This document shows positions 29,860 to 37,195 of a stretch of 64,000 nucleotides of DNA, one piece after another. The position numbers were made by a program, and so were the translations under genes. The notes beneath the pieces are model-generated. The model had not been told where the DNA came from, made no database searches, and was given only the letters and a program-made list of their open reading frames with translations. The stretch lies in the NCBI GenBank assembly GCA_945888525.1, contig CAMDAF010000001.1:62001-126000 (forward strand), in the 5' to 3' direction. This DNA is from Chitinophaga pinensis. Lineage in GTDB: Bacteria > Bacteroidota > Bacteroidia > NS11-12g > UBA955. The number at the start of each line of letters is the position of its first letter. The first letter of the stretch is position 1.

Positions 29860-31716
29860 ATGTTTAATAAGACCATAGAAGTTTCAGTATCGAATAAATT
29901 TTTCTTGTTTATTTTTGTGTTGATGTGTTCAAAGTTCAATGTTTGCGCTCAAAGCACGTATAATGTCAACAATCAAACTATGGCTTTTCTTGCAGCCAAT
30001 AAAATTCATAAAATTGGAACAGATGGATCTTCAGCAGGAAATAAGACTTTATACACCAATGTAATTACCATCGGATCTCAACAAATCGACTGCATTGTTA
30101 CAACGGTGAGCATAAGTAATGGATCGTTTTCTTTGCCTTCGAGTCCTTCTAGCGGCACAATTCCTTTTGATTATAGTGCAAATTCAGGTTCTGGCATGAG
30201 CGCGAATGAAGATAGTTTTTTTTCGCCTACTATAAATTGGAGTTCTGGTGGCGGAAAAATTAGATTTAATTTTCAATTTATTGCAGGGGCTTCCTATAAC
30301 AACTCATCAAACTCAGGAACCAATGTTATACTTCAAAATGTATTTGTTAATACCTACGATATTGATGGAAATGGGGGTTCTGGTTCAAATCAATTTAATG
30401 AATTCGGAGGTTTTTCAAACACACAATTTCAAACCCTAACTGGGGGCTATATTCAATCTGTTTTTGATTTTCCTGAGAATAAAACAAAGTTTCGATCTAC
30501 AACTTCAAGCAATATTTCGACGATCACAGACGATAGGACCAGGGTAAAGGTTTTTTACAATTCTTTATCTTCATTTGATTTTATTGTTGGGGCTGAGGGT
30601 AGCGGTGCGGCATATTATTTTATAGATTTTGGTCAGGGCCCCGCTTGGACAAATACGCCGAGTATTCAAGTGCCACCAGTCTTAGACCTCGACCCAAGCG
30701 GATCAAGTTATGATAGGTATACTGATGTAAGTATTTGTAATCAATCAAATTCATTTGCATACAATGGAACCAATGTGACTTCTTCTGCAAACATTGATAC
30801 TTTGTTTTTCTCGTTTTCTACTTCTGATATTGTTGACGGGAGTTCAGAAAAATTAATTATTGACTCTGCAATAAGCGGAGGCAGTATAGCACTCAATTTC
30901 AGCAACAATGCAAGTATAAGCAATGTTGTTTTAAGCGGAACAACTTACAGCGTAAAAGCCAAAGTTTCAGGGGGAATAAGCAAGTTGTTGTTTTATAAAT
31001 CTGCGGGCACAATGACCAATGTTGAAACTGAAAAATTGGTATCTTCTTTTAGTTACTTAAATGACAATTGTATTGCACTAACTATTGGCCTGAGGACTTT
31101 TGAACTTGAGGTTTTTCAAACACCTTTTATGAGTAATCTTGTTAAATTTGAAGCAAACATTATTGTGCCTTTGCCTTTGGAATTTATCGATTTTAAGGCT
31201 TACAAAAAGCAAGGTTTATCGATTTTGACATGGAAGGTTGCTGATGATTACGATGCGGATTCTTATACAGTACAAGGTTCTGCGGACGCTAAGGTTTTCT
31301 ACACAATAAACAGCCTTAAATCATCGAAAAAAGAACAAACCTTGGCTGAATACCAATTCATTATTCCAAGCAATATTAATGATAAGTTTTACCGCATTCT
31401 TGCCACTAAAATGGACGGTAGCATAGTTACATCTGCTGTTGTTTATTTATATGAATCAAATTCGAATTCTAAAAGTGTCGCTTTTCCTAATCCGATAAAC
31501 ATCAATACAACAGGCTTGAAAATTAATTCTTCAGAAGCTTTTGAAGGTTTAATCAATATTGTTGATGTGCATGGCAAGGTACTATACTCTAAGTTAATTG
31601 AATCAATGTCTGAGACCATACATTTGGAGGGCCTCTCTTTACAAGCGGGCGTTTATTATATTCAACTACTTAATGAAGATGTCATTAACAAAGTTATCAT
31701 CTTAAGTGTGGAGTAA
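29860..31716 (+). CDS. Type IX-secreted protein of unknown function
   Basis: 618 residues. An N-terminal signal peptide (FFLFIFVLMCSKFNVCAQS) precedes a Ser/Gly/Asn-rich beta-type region with no recognised domain. Residues ~435-510 (LPLEFIDFKAYKKQG, LTWKVADDYDADSYTVQGS) form the common fibronectin-like module that precedes sorting domains, and the final ~80 residues (FPNPI, GVYYIQL, KVIILSVE) are a type A T9SS sorting domain. It is therefore expected at the cell surface or released. It is followed after 16 nt by a tiny coiled-coil ORF and then DUF2779; whether these share a transcript is unclear. Confidence 0.8.
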   Translation: MFNKTIEVSVSNKFFLFIFVLMCSKFNVCAQSTYNVNNQTMAFLAANKIHKIGTDGSSAGNKTLYTNVITIGSQQIDCIVTTVSISNGSFSLPSSPSSGTIPFDYSANSGSGMSANEDSFFSPTINWSSGGGKIRFNFQFIAGASYNNSSNSGTNVILQNVFVNTYDIDGNGGSGSNQFNEFGGFSNTQFQTLTGGYIQSVFDFPENKTKFRSTTSSNISTITDDRTRVKVFYNSLSSFDFIVGAEGSGAAYYFIDFGQGPAWTNTPSIQVPPVLDLDPSGSSYDRYTDVSICNQSNSFAYNGTNVTSSANIDTLFFSFSTSDIVDGSSEKLIIDSAISGGSIALNFSNNASISNVVLSGTTYSVKAKVSGGISKLLFYKSAGTMTNVETEKLVSSFSYLNDNCIALTIGLRTFELEVFQTPFMSNLVKFEANIIVPLPLEFIDFKAYKKQGLSILTWKVADDYDADSYTVQGSADAKVFYTINSLKSSKKEQTLAEYQFIIPSNINDKFYRILATKMDGSIVTSAVVYLYESNSNSKSVAFPNPININTTGLKINSSEAFEGLINIVDVHGKVLYSKLIESMSETIHLEGLSLQAGVYYIQLLNEDVINKVIILSVE

Positions 31717-31732
31717 TTAAGCTTTTGTATTT

Positions 31733-31876
31733 ATGGATCAATTGAATTTAGTTTCAAAAAAATATGATAAGGAAGAAACAAATCAATTAATCGAAATAAA
31801 AATGGAACTTGAAGATTTGAAGCGCCAGCAAAGAGAAATTTTGGATGCATTGAAAAATAAGCAACTAGATAAATGA
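31733..31876 (+). CDS. 47-residue coiled-coil protein
   Basis: ATG-started frame: MDQLNLVSKKYDKEETNQLI, then a heptad-like stretch IKMELEDLKRQQREILDAL and a basic tail. It is strongly charged and predicted to be a single amphipathic helix. It sits 16 nt after the T9SS gene and 23 nt before DUF2779, so it may be operonic with the latter. I do not recognise a family. Small size makes it uncertain, but composition and spacing favour a real gene. Confidence 0.5.
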   Translation: MDQLNLVSKKYDKEETNQLIEIKMELEDLKRQQREILDALKNKQLDK

Positions 31877-31899
31877 ACCGAGAAATTTAAACAAAAGAA

Positions 31900-33390
31900 A
31901 TGGCTTTAATTTCTAAATCTCGCTTTGTTTCAGGCGTCCAATGCGAAAAAAAACTCTATTATGATCTTTATCGCAAAGATTTAAAACCACCTATTTCAGA
32001 GCAGCAGAAAGAATTGTTTTCTTCAGGCAATATTATTGGTCAACTTGCTCAAAAATTATATCCGAACGGTAAAGATGCAAGCCCGGAAAGTTATTATGAT
32101 TTTTCGTCTTCTTTTAAAAATACAAAGCAATGGATTAATGAAGGCGTTGAAACAATTTACGAAGCTGCATTTTTGGATAATGATGTAATGGCTGCATTGG
32201 ATATTCTGCATCATCAAAACGGAGAGCGTTGGGCTATTGAGGTTAAAAGCAGCACAGATGTTAACAATTATCACATCACTGATGCTGCTTTGCAATACTG
32301 GGTTATGAGCAACTCTGGCTTTAAGCCTGATAAATTCTTTTTGATGCATGTCAATAATAAATTTATTAAAAATGGCATTATTGATCCAAAAGAATTTTTC
32401 ACATTAAAAGAAATTACAGATCAGGTAATTGAAAAACAGTATGAAGTAAATCATAATGTAATTCGTTTAAAAAATGTAGTAAAAAACAAAGAATCAGAGC
32501 CCTTTGTTAAAATTGGCAAACACTGTAGCTCTCCCTTTATCTGTGATTACATGCACCATTGTTGGCAACACATTCCAGAAAATTCTGTTTTTAGTTTGCC
32601 CTACGCAAGAGGTAAAGAATGGGAATTGTATGAAAAAGGTATTGTTGAATTAGCTTCTATTCCCGACGAAGTCGAACTTAGTCATCGTCAGAAATTGCAG
32701 GTAGAAGGTATAAAACATGGTACTTCATATGTAGATAGAACTGCGATAAAAGAATTTATTTCTGACTGGACTTATCCACTTTATTTCTTTGACTTTGAAA
32801 CAGTATTTCCTCTTATTCCTGTTTTGGATGGAACTACACCCATGCAGCAAGTGCCTTTTCAATATTCCTTACACATAAAATCTGATGACCGTTCAGAAAT
32901 GATACATCGGGAATTTTTGGCTGACCCTGCAAGTTTTCAAAGTGGTTCAACGCGCAATCCACTCAAGGCAATAATAGAACAATTGAAAACTGATTTTGGC
33001 CCTAATGGCAGTATCGTAGCGTATAATGCAAGTTTTGAAATGGATGTTTTAAGAAAATTGGCAATCGCTTTCCCCGAAGACAAAGCGTTTTTAGATGGTT
33101 TAATCAATCGTTTTGTTGACCTGTTAATTCCGTTTAGAAAAGCTTGGTATTACAAGCCTGAAATGGGTAATTCTGCATCCATTAAGTATGTTTTACCCGC
33201 TATAGCCCCTGAGTTTTCATATAAAGATTTAGAAATAAGTAACGGAGGATTAGCTAGTAATACATATCTATCAATGATATTAAATGAATTCGAAGGTAAT
33301 GAAGCTGAAACTCGAAAAAATTTATTAGCCTATTGTGAAAGAGATACATTAGGTATGGTAGTTATATGGAAACATTTAACAGAACTTTGA
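31900..33390 (+). CDS. DUF2779: Cas4-like Fe-S nuclease fused to DEDD exonuclease
   Basis: 496 residues. N-terminal half: C15 (GVQC) with C209, C215 and C221 (HCSSPFICDYMHHCW) gives the one-plus-three cysteine pattern of a Cas4/AddB-type 4Fe-4S cluster; between them E88, D101, E114 and K116 (ALDIL, AIEVKSS) make a PD-(D/E)XK nuclease site. C-terminal half: D298-F-E300 (FFDFETVF), E380/D382 (YNASFEMDVLR) and D482 (CERDTLG) fit a DnaQ-like DEDD 3'-5' exonuclease. The domain family is DUF2779; its biological role is not established. No helicase, integrase or restriction gene is adjacent. A PH-fold gene follows 39 nt downstream. Confidence 0.85.
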   Translation: MALISKSRFVSGVQCEKKLYYDLYRKDLKPPISEQQKELFSSGNIIGQLAQKLYPNGKDASPESYYDFSSSFKNTKQWINEGVETIYEAAFLDNDVMAALDILHHQNGERWAIEVKSSTDVNNYHITDAALQYWVMSNSGFKPDKFFLMHVNNKFIKNGIIDPKEFFTLKEITDQVIEKQYEVNHNVIRLKNVVKNKESEPFVKIGKHCSSPFICDYMHHCWQHIPENSVFSLPYARGKEWELYEKGIVELASIPDEVELSHRQKLQVEGIKHGTSYVDRTAIKEFISDWTYPLYFFDFETVFPLIPVLDGTTPMQQVPFQYSLHIKSDDRSEMIHREFLADPASFQSGSTRNPLKAIIEQLKTDFGPNGSIVAYNASFEMDVLRKLAIAFPEDKAFLDGLINRFVDLLIPFRKAWYYKPEMGNSASIKYVLPAIAPEFSYKDLEISNGGLASNTYLSMILNEFEGNEAETRKNLLAYCERDTLGMVVIWKHLTEL

Positions 33391-33429
33391 ATATTTTTTA
33401 TATATTTACCAGATAAAAAAAGTTAAAAG

Positions 33430-33714
33430 ATGAAATCATATACTGCATCGCGTTTAACAGATGGCAACGGAATATTTCCATCAAGAATAATTATTGGTGA
33501 TTCTACGGTTACATTTAAAATTCCAAGTCTATTTAGTGGCCAAGAAACAACAATTCCGTTTAGTAGAATTTCATCCGTAAATATTGATAGTCCATTTATT
33601 GGATTCTCAACCATTATAATTGAAACAACTGGCGAGGGACAAATACTTGCCAAAGGATTTTTAAAAAGTGAAGTAGAAGAAATGAAAGCGCTTATTTTAT
33701 CAAAATTAACTTGA
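33430..33714 (+). CDS. Small bacterial PH-domain-like protein
   Basis: 94 residues with alternating short beta strands (RIIIGDSTVTFKIP, TTIPFSRISSVNID, STIIIETTGEGQILAKGF) and a C-terminal helix (SEVEEMKALILSKL), the layout of the bacterial PH fold (bPH). It has no signal peptide or membrane helix, so it is cytoplasmic. These domains are widespread adaptors of unknown ligand. It lies 39 nt after the DUF2779 gene and is probably co-transcribed. Confidence 0.65.
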   Translation: MKSYTASRLTDGNGIFPSRIIIGDSTVTFKIPSLFSGQETTIPFSRISSVNIDSPFIGFSTIIIETTGEGQILAKGFLKSEVEEMKALILSKLT

Positions 33715-33959
33715 TGTAAAAAGGTTTTCAGTTTTTTTAGTTGTTATTTAATTGATCTCAAAAACGTAAATAACAAAAATTTCATGGACTAAACTTTAAA
33801 ATAAAAAGCGCAAAACATTGAAAATAAATGAAAGTAAGGCATTGCTTCGTGATACTAGAAGTAGGCCATTTAAAAAACCAAAGTAAAGCTTGGCCTTTCT
33901 GCTTTTTATGCAATAAACGCAGCTACTCAAGCGGGCTTGGTGTCTGTGTTATGGGATTA

Positions 33960-34001
33960 CTGCGTGGTCCCAAGGCTACGAGGGTTCTGCACAAGACAAA
34001 A
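33960..34001 (+). other. tRNA 3'-end relic
   Basis: On the plus strand GTGGTCC (33964-33970) is followed 19 nt later by CACAAGACAAAAGC. The minus-strand tRNA-Lys has GTGGTCC in its variable/T-arm region and CACAAGACAAAAGC across its 3' end, 22 nt later. A terminator hairpin follows at once in both. The relic lacks the T-loop consensus and acceptor stem, so it is not a working tRNA. Confidence 0.45.
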
Positions 34002-34034
34002 GCAATTGATTGGCATCAATTGCACTTTTTATTT
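34002..34034 (+). terminator. Hairpin terminator after the tRNA relic
   Basis: Perfect 9-bp stem GCAATTGAT / ATCAATTGC, loop TGGC, then ACTTTTTATTT. It may terminate the DUF2779-PH transcript. Confidence 0.7.
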
Positions 34035-34081
34035 ATAACATTCATTCATTAAAGCGCGCTTTATGAATTCATTTTTATAAA

Positions 34082-34110
34082 TAAAAAAAGCCTTCCGAAG
34101 AAGGCTTTTG
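34082..34110 (-). terminator. tRNA-Lys terminator
   Basis: Read on the minus strand: AAAGCCTTC-TTCG-GAAGGCTTT followed by TTTT; a UUCG tetraloop hairpin that begins 6 nt after the tRNA 3' end. Confidence 0.85.
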
Positions 34111-34115
34111 TCTTG

Positions 34116-34188
34116 TGATCCCGCTGGGATTCGAACCCAGGACCACTACATTAAAAGTGTAATGCTCTACCAGCTGAGCTACGGAATC
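34116..34188 (-). tRNA. tRNA-Lys (anticodon TTT)
   Basis: 73-nt cloverleaf on the minus strand: acceptor stem GATTCCG / CGGGATC with discriminator A, D arm TAGCTCAGCTGGTAGAGCA, anticodon loop CTTTTAA (TTT), T arm CTGGGTTCGAATCCCAG. CCA is not encoded. It is flanked by a canonical promoter and a hairpin terminator, so it is a single-tRNA transcription unit. Confidence 0.95.
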
Positions 34189-34201
34189 GTTAAACGTGGT
34201 G

Positions 34202-34232
34202 CAAAAGTAAGATTTTTATTGATTTAAACAAA
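34202..34232 (-). promoter_or_regulatory. tRNA-Lys promoter
   Basis: Minus strand TTTG (34232-34229), a 19-nt spacer, then TACTTTTG (34209-34202): a full match to the Bacteroidota sigma consensus, 13 nt before the tRNA 5' end. Confidence 0.8.
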
Positions 34233-34258
34233 TGCTTTTTGATAATAATTCAATTATT

Positions 34259-35359
34259 TTAAACGTTGAATCTAAAATGCATACAATCGCCATCTTTGAC
34301 TATATATTCTTTGCCCTCAACACCCAGCTTTCCAGCCTCTTTAATCGCTGCTTCGGTGCCATATTGAAGGTAATCATCGTATTTAATAACTTCTGCTCTT
34401 ATAAATCCTTTTTCAAAGTCTGTATGAATAACCGCAGCCGCTTGCGGAGCTTTCATTCCTCTTGTAATTGTCCAAGCTCTAACTTCCTTTTCACCAACGG
34501 TAAAATAGGTAATATAATTGAGCATTTTATAGGCGGCTTTGATCAATTTGGCAACACCGCTTTCGCTCATGCCCAAATCGTTTAAGAACATTGCTCTTTC
34601 TTCAGGATCTTCTAATTCTGCGATATCAGCTTCTGCAGCAGCGCAAATAACCAAAACATCTGCATTTTCTGTTGCGGCCATTTCGCGAATTTGATCTACC
34701 CAGGCGTTGCTGGTAATTAAACTTTTTTCATCAACATTGCATACATACAAAACAGGCTTACCAGTCAACAAATTAAGGTCTTCACAAAGCACTTTTTGTT
34801 CATCGGTTAAACTGTCCATTGTACGGGCGTTTAGTCCTTGTAATAAATGGGCTATGTATTTTTCACAAGCATCCGCAATTTTACCGGCATCTTTGTCGCC
34901 TGCCTTCGCTTGCTTTTGAACCCTTAACAGTCTGTTTTCAACTGCTTCGAGGTCTTTTAATTGCAGCTCTGTGTCTATAATTTCTTTATCTCTAATCGGA
35001 TTAACAGAACCATCGACATGTATAATGTTATCATCTTCAAAACATCTAAGAACATGCAAGATGGCCTGAGTGCTTTTAATATTTCCTAAAAATTGATTGC
35101 CCAAGCCTTCGCCTTTGCTAGCGCCTTTAACTAAGCCAGCAATATCTACAATTTCTACTGTAGCTGGAACAATGTTTTGTGGCTTTGCTATTTCAGTAAG
35201 CTTTTGCAAACGTTCATCTGGAACTGTAATTACACCAACATTGGGTTCTATTGTGCAAAAAGGAAAATTTGCTGCTTGGGCTTTAGCATTGCTAAGGCAA
35301 TTGAAAAGGGTAGATTTACCAACGTTTGGAAGTCCTACGATACCACACTGTAATGACAT
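34259..35359 (-). CDS. ychF: Redox/ribosome-associated ATPase YchF (Obg family)
   Basis: 366 residues. GVGKS-containing P-loop ([15 protein letters not shown]), [21 protein letters not shown] switch region, the NVDE motif in place of NKxD that favours ATP, and a C-terminal TGS domain ([14 protein letters not shown]). YchF/OLA1 binds ribosomes and is linked to oxidative stress response. Length and motifs are standard. It is on the minus strand, 35 nt downstream of glmM. Confidence 0.94.
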   Translation of the reverse strand: MSLQCGIVGLPNVGKSTLFNCLSNAKAQAANFPFCTIEPNVGVITVPDERLQKLTEIAKPQNIVPATVEIVDIAGLVKGASKGEGLGNQFLGNIKSTQAILHVLRCFEDDNIIHVDGSVNPIRDKEIIDTELQLKDLEAVENRLLRVQKQAKAGDKDAGKIADACEKYIAHLLQGLNARTMDSLTDEQKVLCEDLNLLTGKPVLYVCNVDEKSLITSNAWVDQIREMAATENADVLVICAAAEADIAELEDPEERAMFLNDLGMSESGVAKLIKAAYKMLNYITYFTVGEKEVRAWTITRGMKAPQAAAVIHTDFEKGFIRAEVIKYDDYLQYGTEAAIKEAGKLGVEGKEYIVKDGDCMHFRFNV

Positions 35360-35394
35360 GTTTTAACTTTGTTTTTTTTCCTGTAAAGGTCTAA

Positions 35395-36783
35395 TTATTG
35401 ATTTGCAATTTCACCAATGTCTTTGATGATTTTCATTGTTAAATTTCTTGCTGTTGTCTCCGATTTGCTTTCAGCATATATTCGGATAATAGGCTCGGTG
35501 TTTGATTTTCTCAAATGTATCCAATCTTCGTCAAAATCTATTCGAACCCCATCGACCGTGTTGATTTCAAAATTTTTATATTTTTCCTTTATCTTTTCTA
35601 AGACATCGTCGGGGTTGATGTCTTTGGTCAAATCAACCTTGTTTTTAGAAATAACATAATTAGGGAAACTCATTCTTAATGCCGTGCAGGTTTTACCCGA
35701 TTTAGAAAGTGAACTTAGAAACAGGGCTATTCCAACCAAAGCATCACGTCCATAGTGCAAGTCAGGATATATAATTCCTCCATTGCCTTCTCCACCAATA
35801 ACAGCATTGGTTTCCTTCATCATTTCTACAACATTTACTTCTCCAACAGCACTAGCAGTGTATATGCCGCCTGCTTTTTCTGTGATGTCTTTCAAAGCCC
35901 TTGTAGACGATAAATTTGAAACGGTATTGCCTTTTGAAGTGTGTTTTAAAATATAGTCAGCAACTGCAACCAAAGTATACTCTTCTCCAAACATTCCTCC
36001 GTCTTCACCAACCAATGCCAATCGGTCAACATCTGGGTCTACACAAATGCCTAAATGGGCTTTTTTGCTTTTAACCATCGATGATAGCTCTGTTAAATGT
36101 TCTGGAAGTGGTTCAGGATTATGAGCGAAATGTCCTGTTGGTTCGCAATTTAATTCAATGATTTGCTCAACCCCCAAGGCTTTTAACAACATTGGGACAG
36201 CTATGCCACCACTAGAATTTACTGCATCAACCACTATGCTGAATTTTTTTTCTTTTATTGCAGCAACATCAACCAATGGAAGTTTTAAAATCTCATCAAT
36301 GTGTTTTTGTAGATAGCTGTTGTCTTCGGCGTATGTGCCTAAAGAGTTAATGTCTGCATATTCGAAAGCCTGTGATTCTGCAATTTCCAATACCTTTGAC
36401 GCTTCTGCTCCAGATATAAACTCACCTAAATTGTTCAACAATTTAAGTGCATTCCATTGCTTTGGATTGTGGCTCGCAGTTAGTATAATTCCACCAGCGG
36501 CTTCTTCAAGTTTTACAGCCATTTCAACCGTAGGCGTAGTTGACAAACCCAAATTGATAACATCTAGGCCCATTGACAGCAAGGTAGATACAACCAAGTC
36601 AGAAACTATTTTGCCCGATATTCTTGCATCTCTGCCAATAATGACAAGCTTTCCTTTGTCTTTACTAAGCACCCAAGCGCCGTATGCAGAAGCAAATTTA
36701 ACAATATCTAAAGGTGTTAAGTTCTCATTTGGGATACCGCCAATCGTGCCTCTAAAGCCTGATATTGATTTAATTAATGTCAT
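35395..36783 (-). CDS. glmM: Phosphoglucosamine mutase / phosphohexomutase
   Basis: 462 residues from ATG 36783. The phosphoserine loop TASHNPKQWNALK, the metal-binding DPDVDRLAL loop, the sugar-binding GEGNGGI loop and the C-terminal RKSNTEPIIRIYAE phosphate-binding loop are all present. The GEGNGG and ISGFRGTIGG features fit GlmM, which makes glucosamine-1-phosphate for peptidoglycan and LPS, though related mutases acting on mannose or glucose cannot be fully excluded. The frame runs upstream to 36843 but crosses the promoter box. Confidence 0.85.
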   Translation of the reverse strand: MTLIKSISGFRGTIGGIPNENLTPLDIVKFASAYGAWVLSKDKGKLVIIGRDARISGKIVSDLVVSTLLSMGLDVINLGLSTTPTVEMAVKLEEAAGGIILTASHNPKQWNALKLLNNLGEFISGAEASKVLEIAESQAFEYADINSLGTYAEDNSYLQKHIDEILKLPLVDVAAIKEKKFSIVVDAVNSSGGIAVPMLLKALGVEQIIELNCEPTGHFAHNPEPLPEHLTELSSMVKSKKAHLGICVDPDVDRLALVGEDGGMFGEEYTLVAVADYILKHTSKGNTVSNLSSTRALKDITEKAGGIYTASAVGEVNVVEMMKETNAVIGGEGNGGIIYPDLHYGRDALVGIALFLSSLSKSGKTCTALRMSFPNYVISKNKVDLTKDINPDDVLEKIKEKYKNFEINTVDGVRIDFDEDWIHLRKSNTEPIIRIYAESKSETTARNLTMKIIKDIGEIANQ

Positions 36784-36797
36784 TGATTTTGAGGCTG

Positions 36798-36805
36798 CAA
36801 AAATA
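36798..36805 (-). promoter_or_regulatory. glmM promoter, -7 element
   Basis: Minus strand TATTTTTG followed by CAG, 14 nt before the glmM ATG; matches TAnnTTTG. Confidence 0.6.
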
Positions 36806-36843
36806 CGCAATTTATCGCAACTAAAATAACAGATTACTAACAA

Positions 36844-37195
36844 TATGATTGTTGAAATTTCACATAAATTTCATTTTTGTATGTCAAAAAGCATAATAAA
36901 AAGTATTTAATTGCGATAAAATTAAATGTTTACACCGAGTTTGATATTTTGGCGTCTTTTATGCTCGTCTTTTACCTTTGAATGCTCGGAGAAGTCTAAC
37001 GCTTTTAGCAGAAATAAACTTTGCGTCTTTTTTTACAATTTAGACAACTTGTACGTCACAATAAATGATTCCAAAAGTAAAAAATGGATGTTACAGAAAG
37101 CTAAGTTTGAAGGATATCTGCACCGAACGTTTGCTGGAAATAAATACTTAAACGCTTACAGTGATCATTTGCAATGGGGTTAAGAATACAAATTA
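36844..37195. other. 352-nt gap between glmM and ppk1
   Basis: AT-rich. A TACCTTTG at 36973-36980 on the plus strand fits a -7 element and could drive ppk1 with a ~210-nt leader. An 85-codon open frame (36926-37183) is present but matches no family I recognise and crosses that box, so I do not call it a gene. Confidence 0.4.

Larger units (their letters stand above)
33715..34115. other. 401-nt non-coding region rich in inverted repeats
   Basis: Between the PH-domain gene and tRNA-Lys. It contains the tRNA-like relic with its own hairpin (33960-34034), a near-perfect palindrome ATTCATT-AAAGCGCGCTTT-ATGAAT at 34044-34068, and the tRNA-Lys terminator. Open frames across it pass through the relic and are not believable genes. 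Confidence 0.5.

Noticed and set aside
33960-34001. Second functional tRNA
   Set aside because: Lacks an acceptor stem, a T-loop consensus and an anticodon arm.
33828-34052. 74-codon open frame on the plus strand
   Set aside because: It runs through the tRNA-like relic and its terminator hairpin; composition is not protein-like and I recognise no family.
33430-34188. Integrated island bounded by tRNA direct repeats
   Set aside because: The repeated tRNA-end motif is inverted, not direct, and no integrase is present, so a simple attachment-site model does not fit.
36320-36829. 169-codon open frame on the plus strand opposite glmM
   Set aside because: Exact shadow of the well-supported glmM frame, with no start signals or family similarity.
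36926-37183. 85-codon open frame before ppk1
   Set aside because: No recognisable domain, crosses a likely promoter box, and lies wholly in a gap; kept only as a note on the intergenic region.
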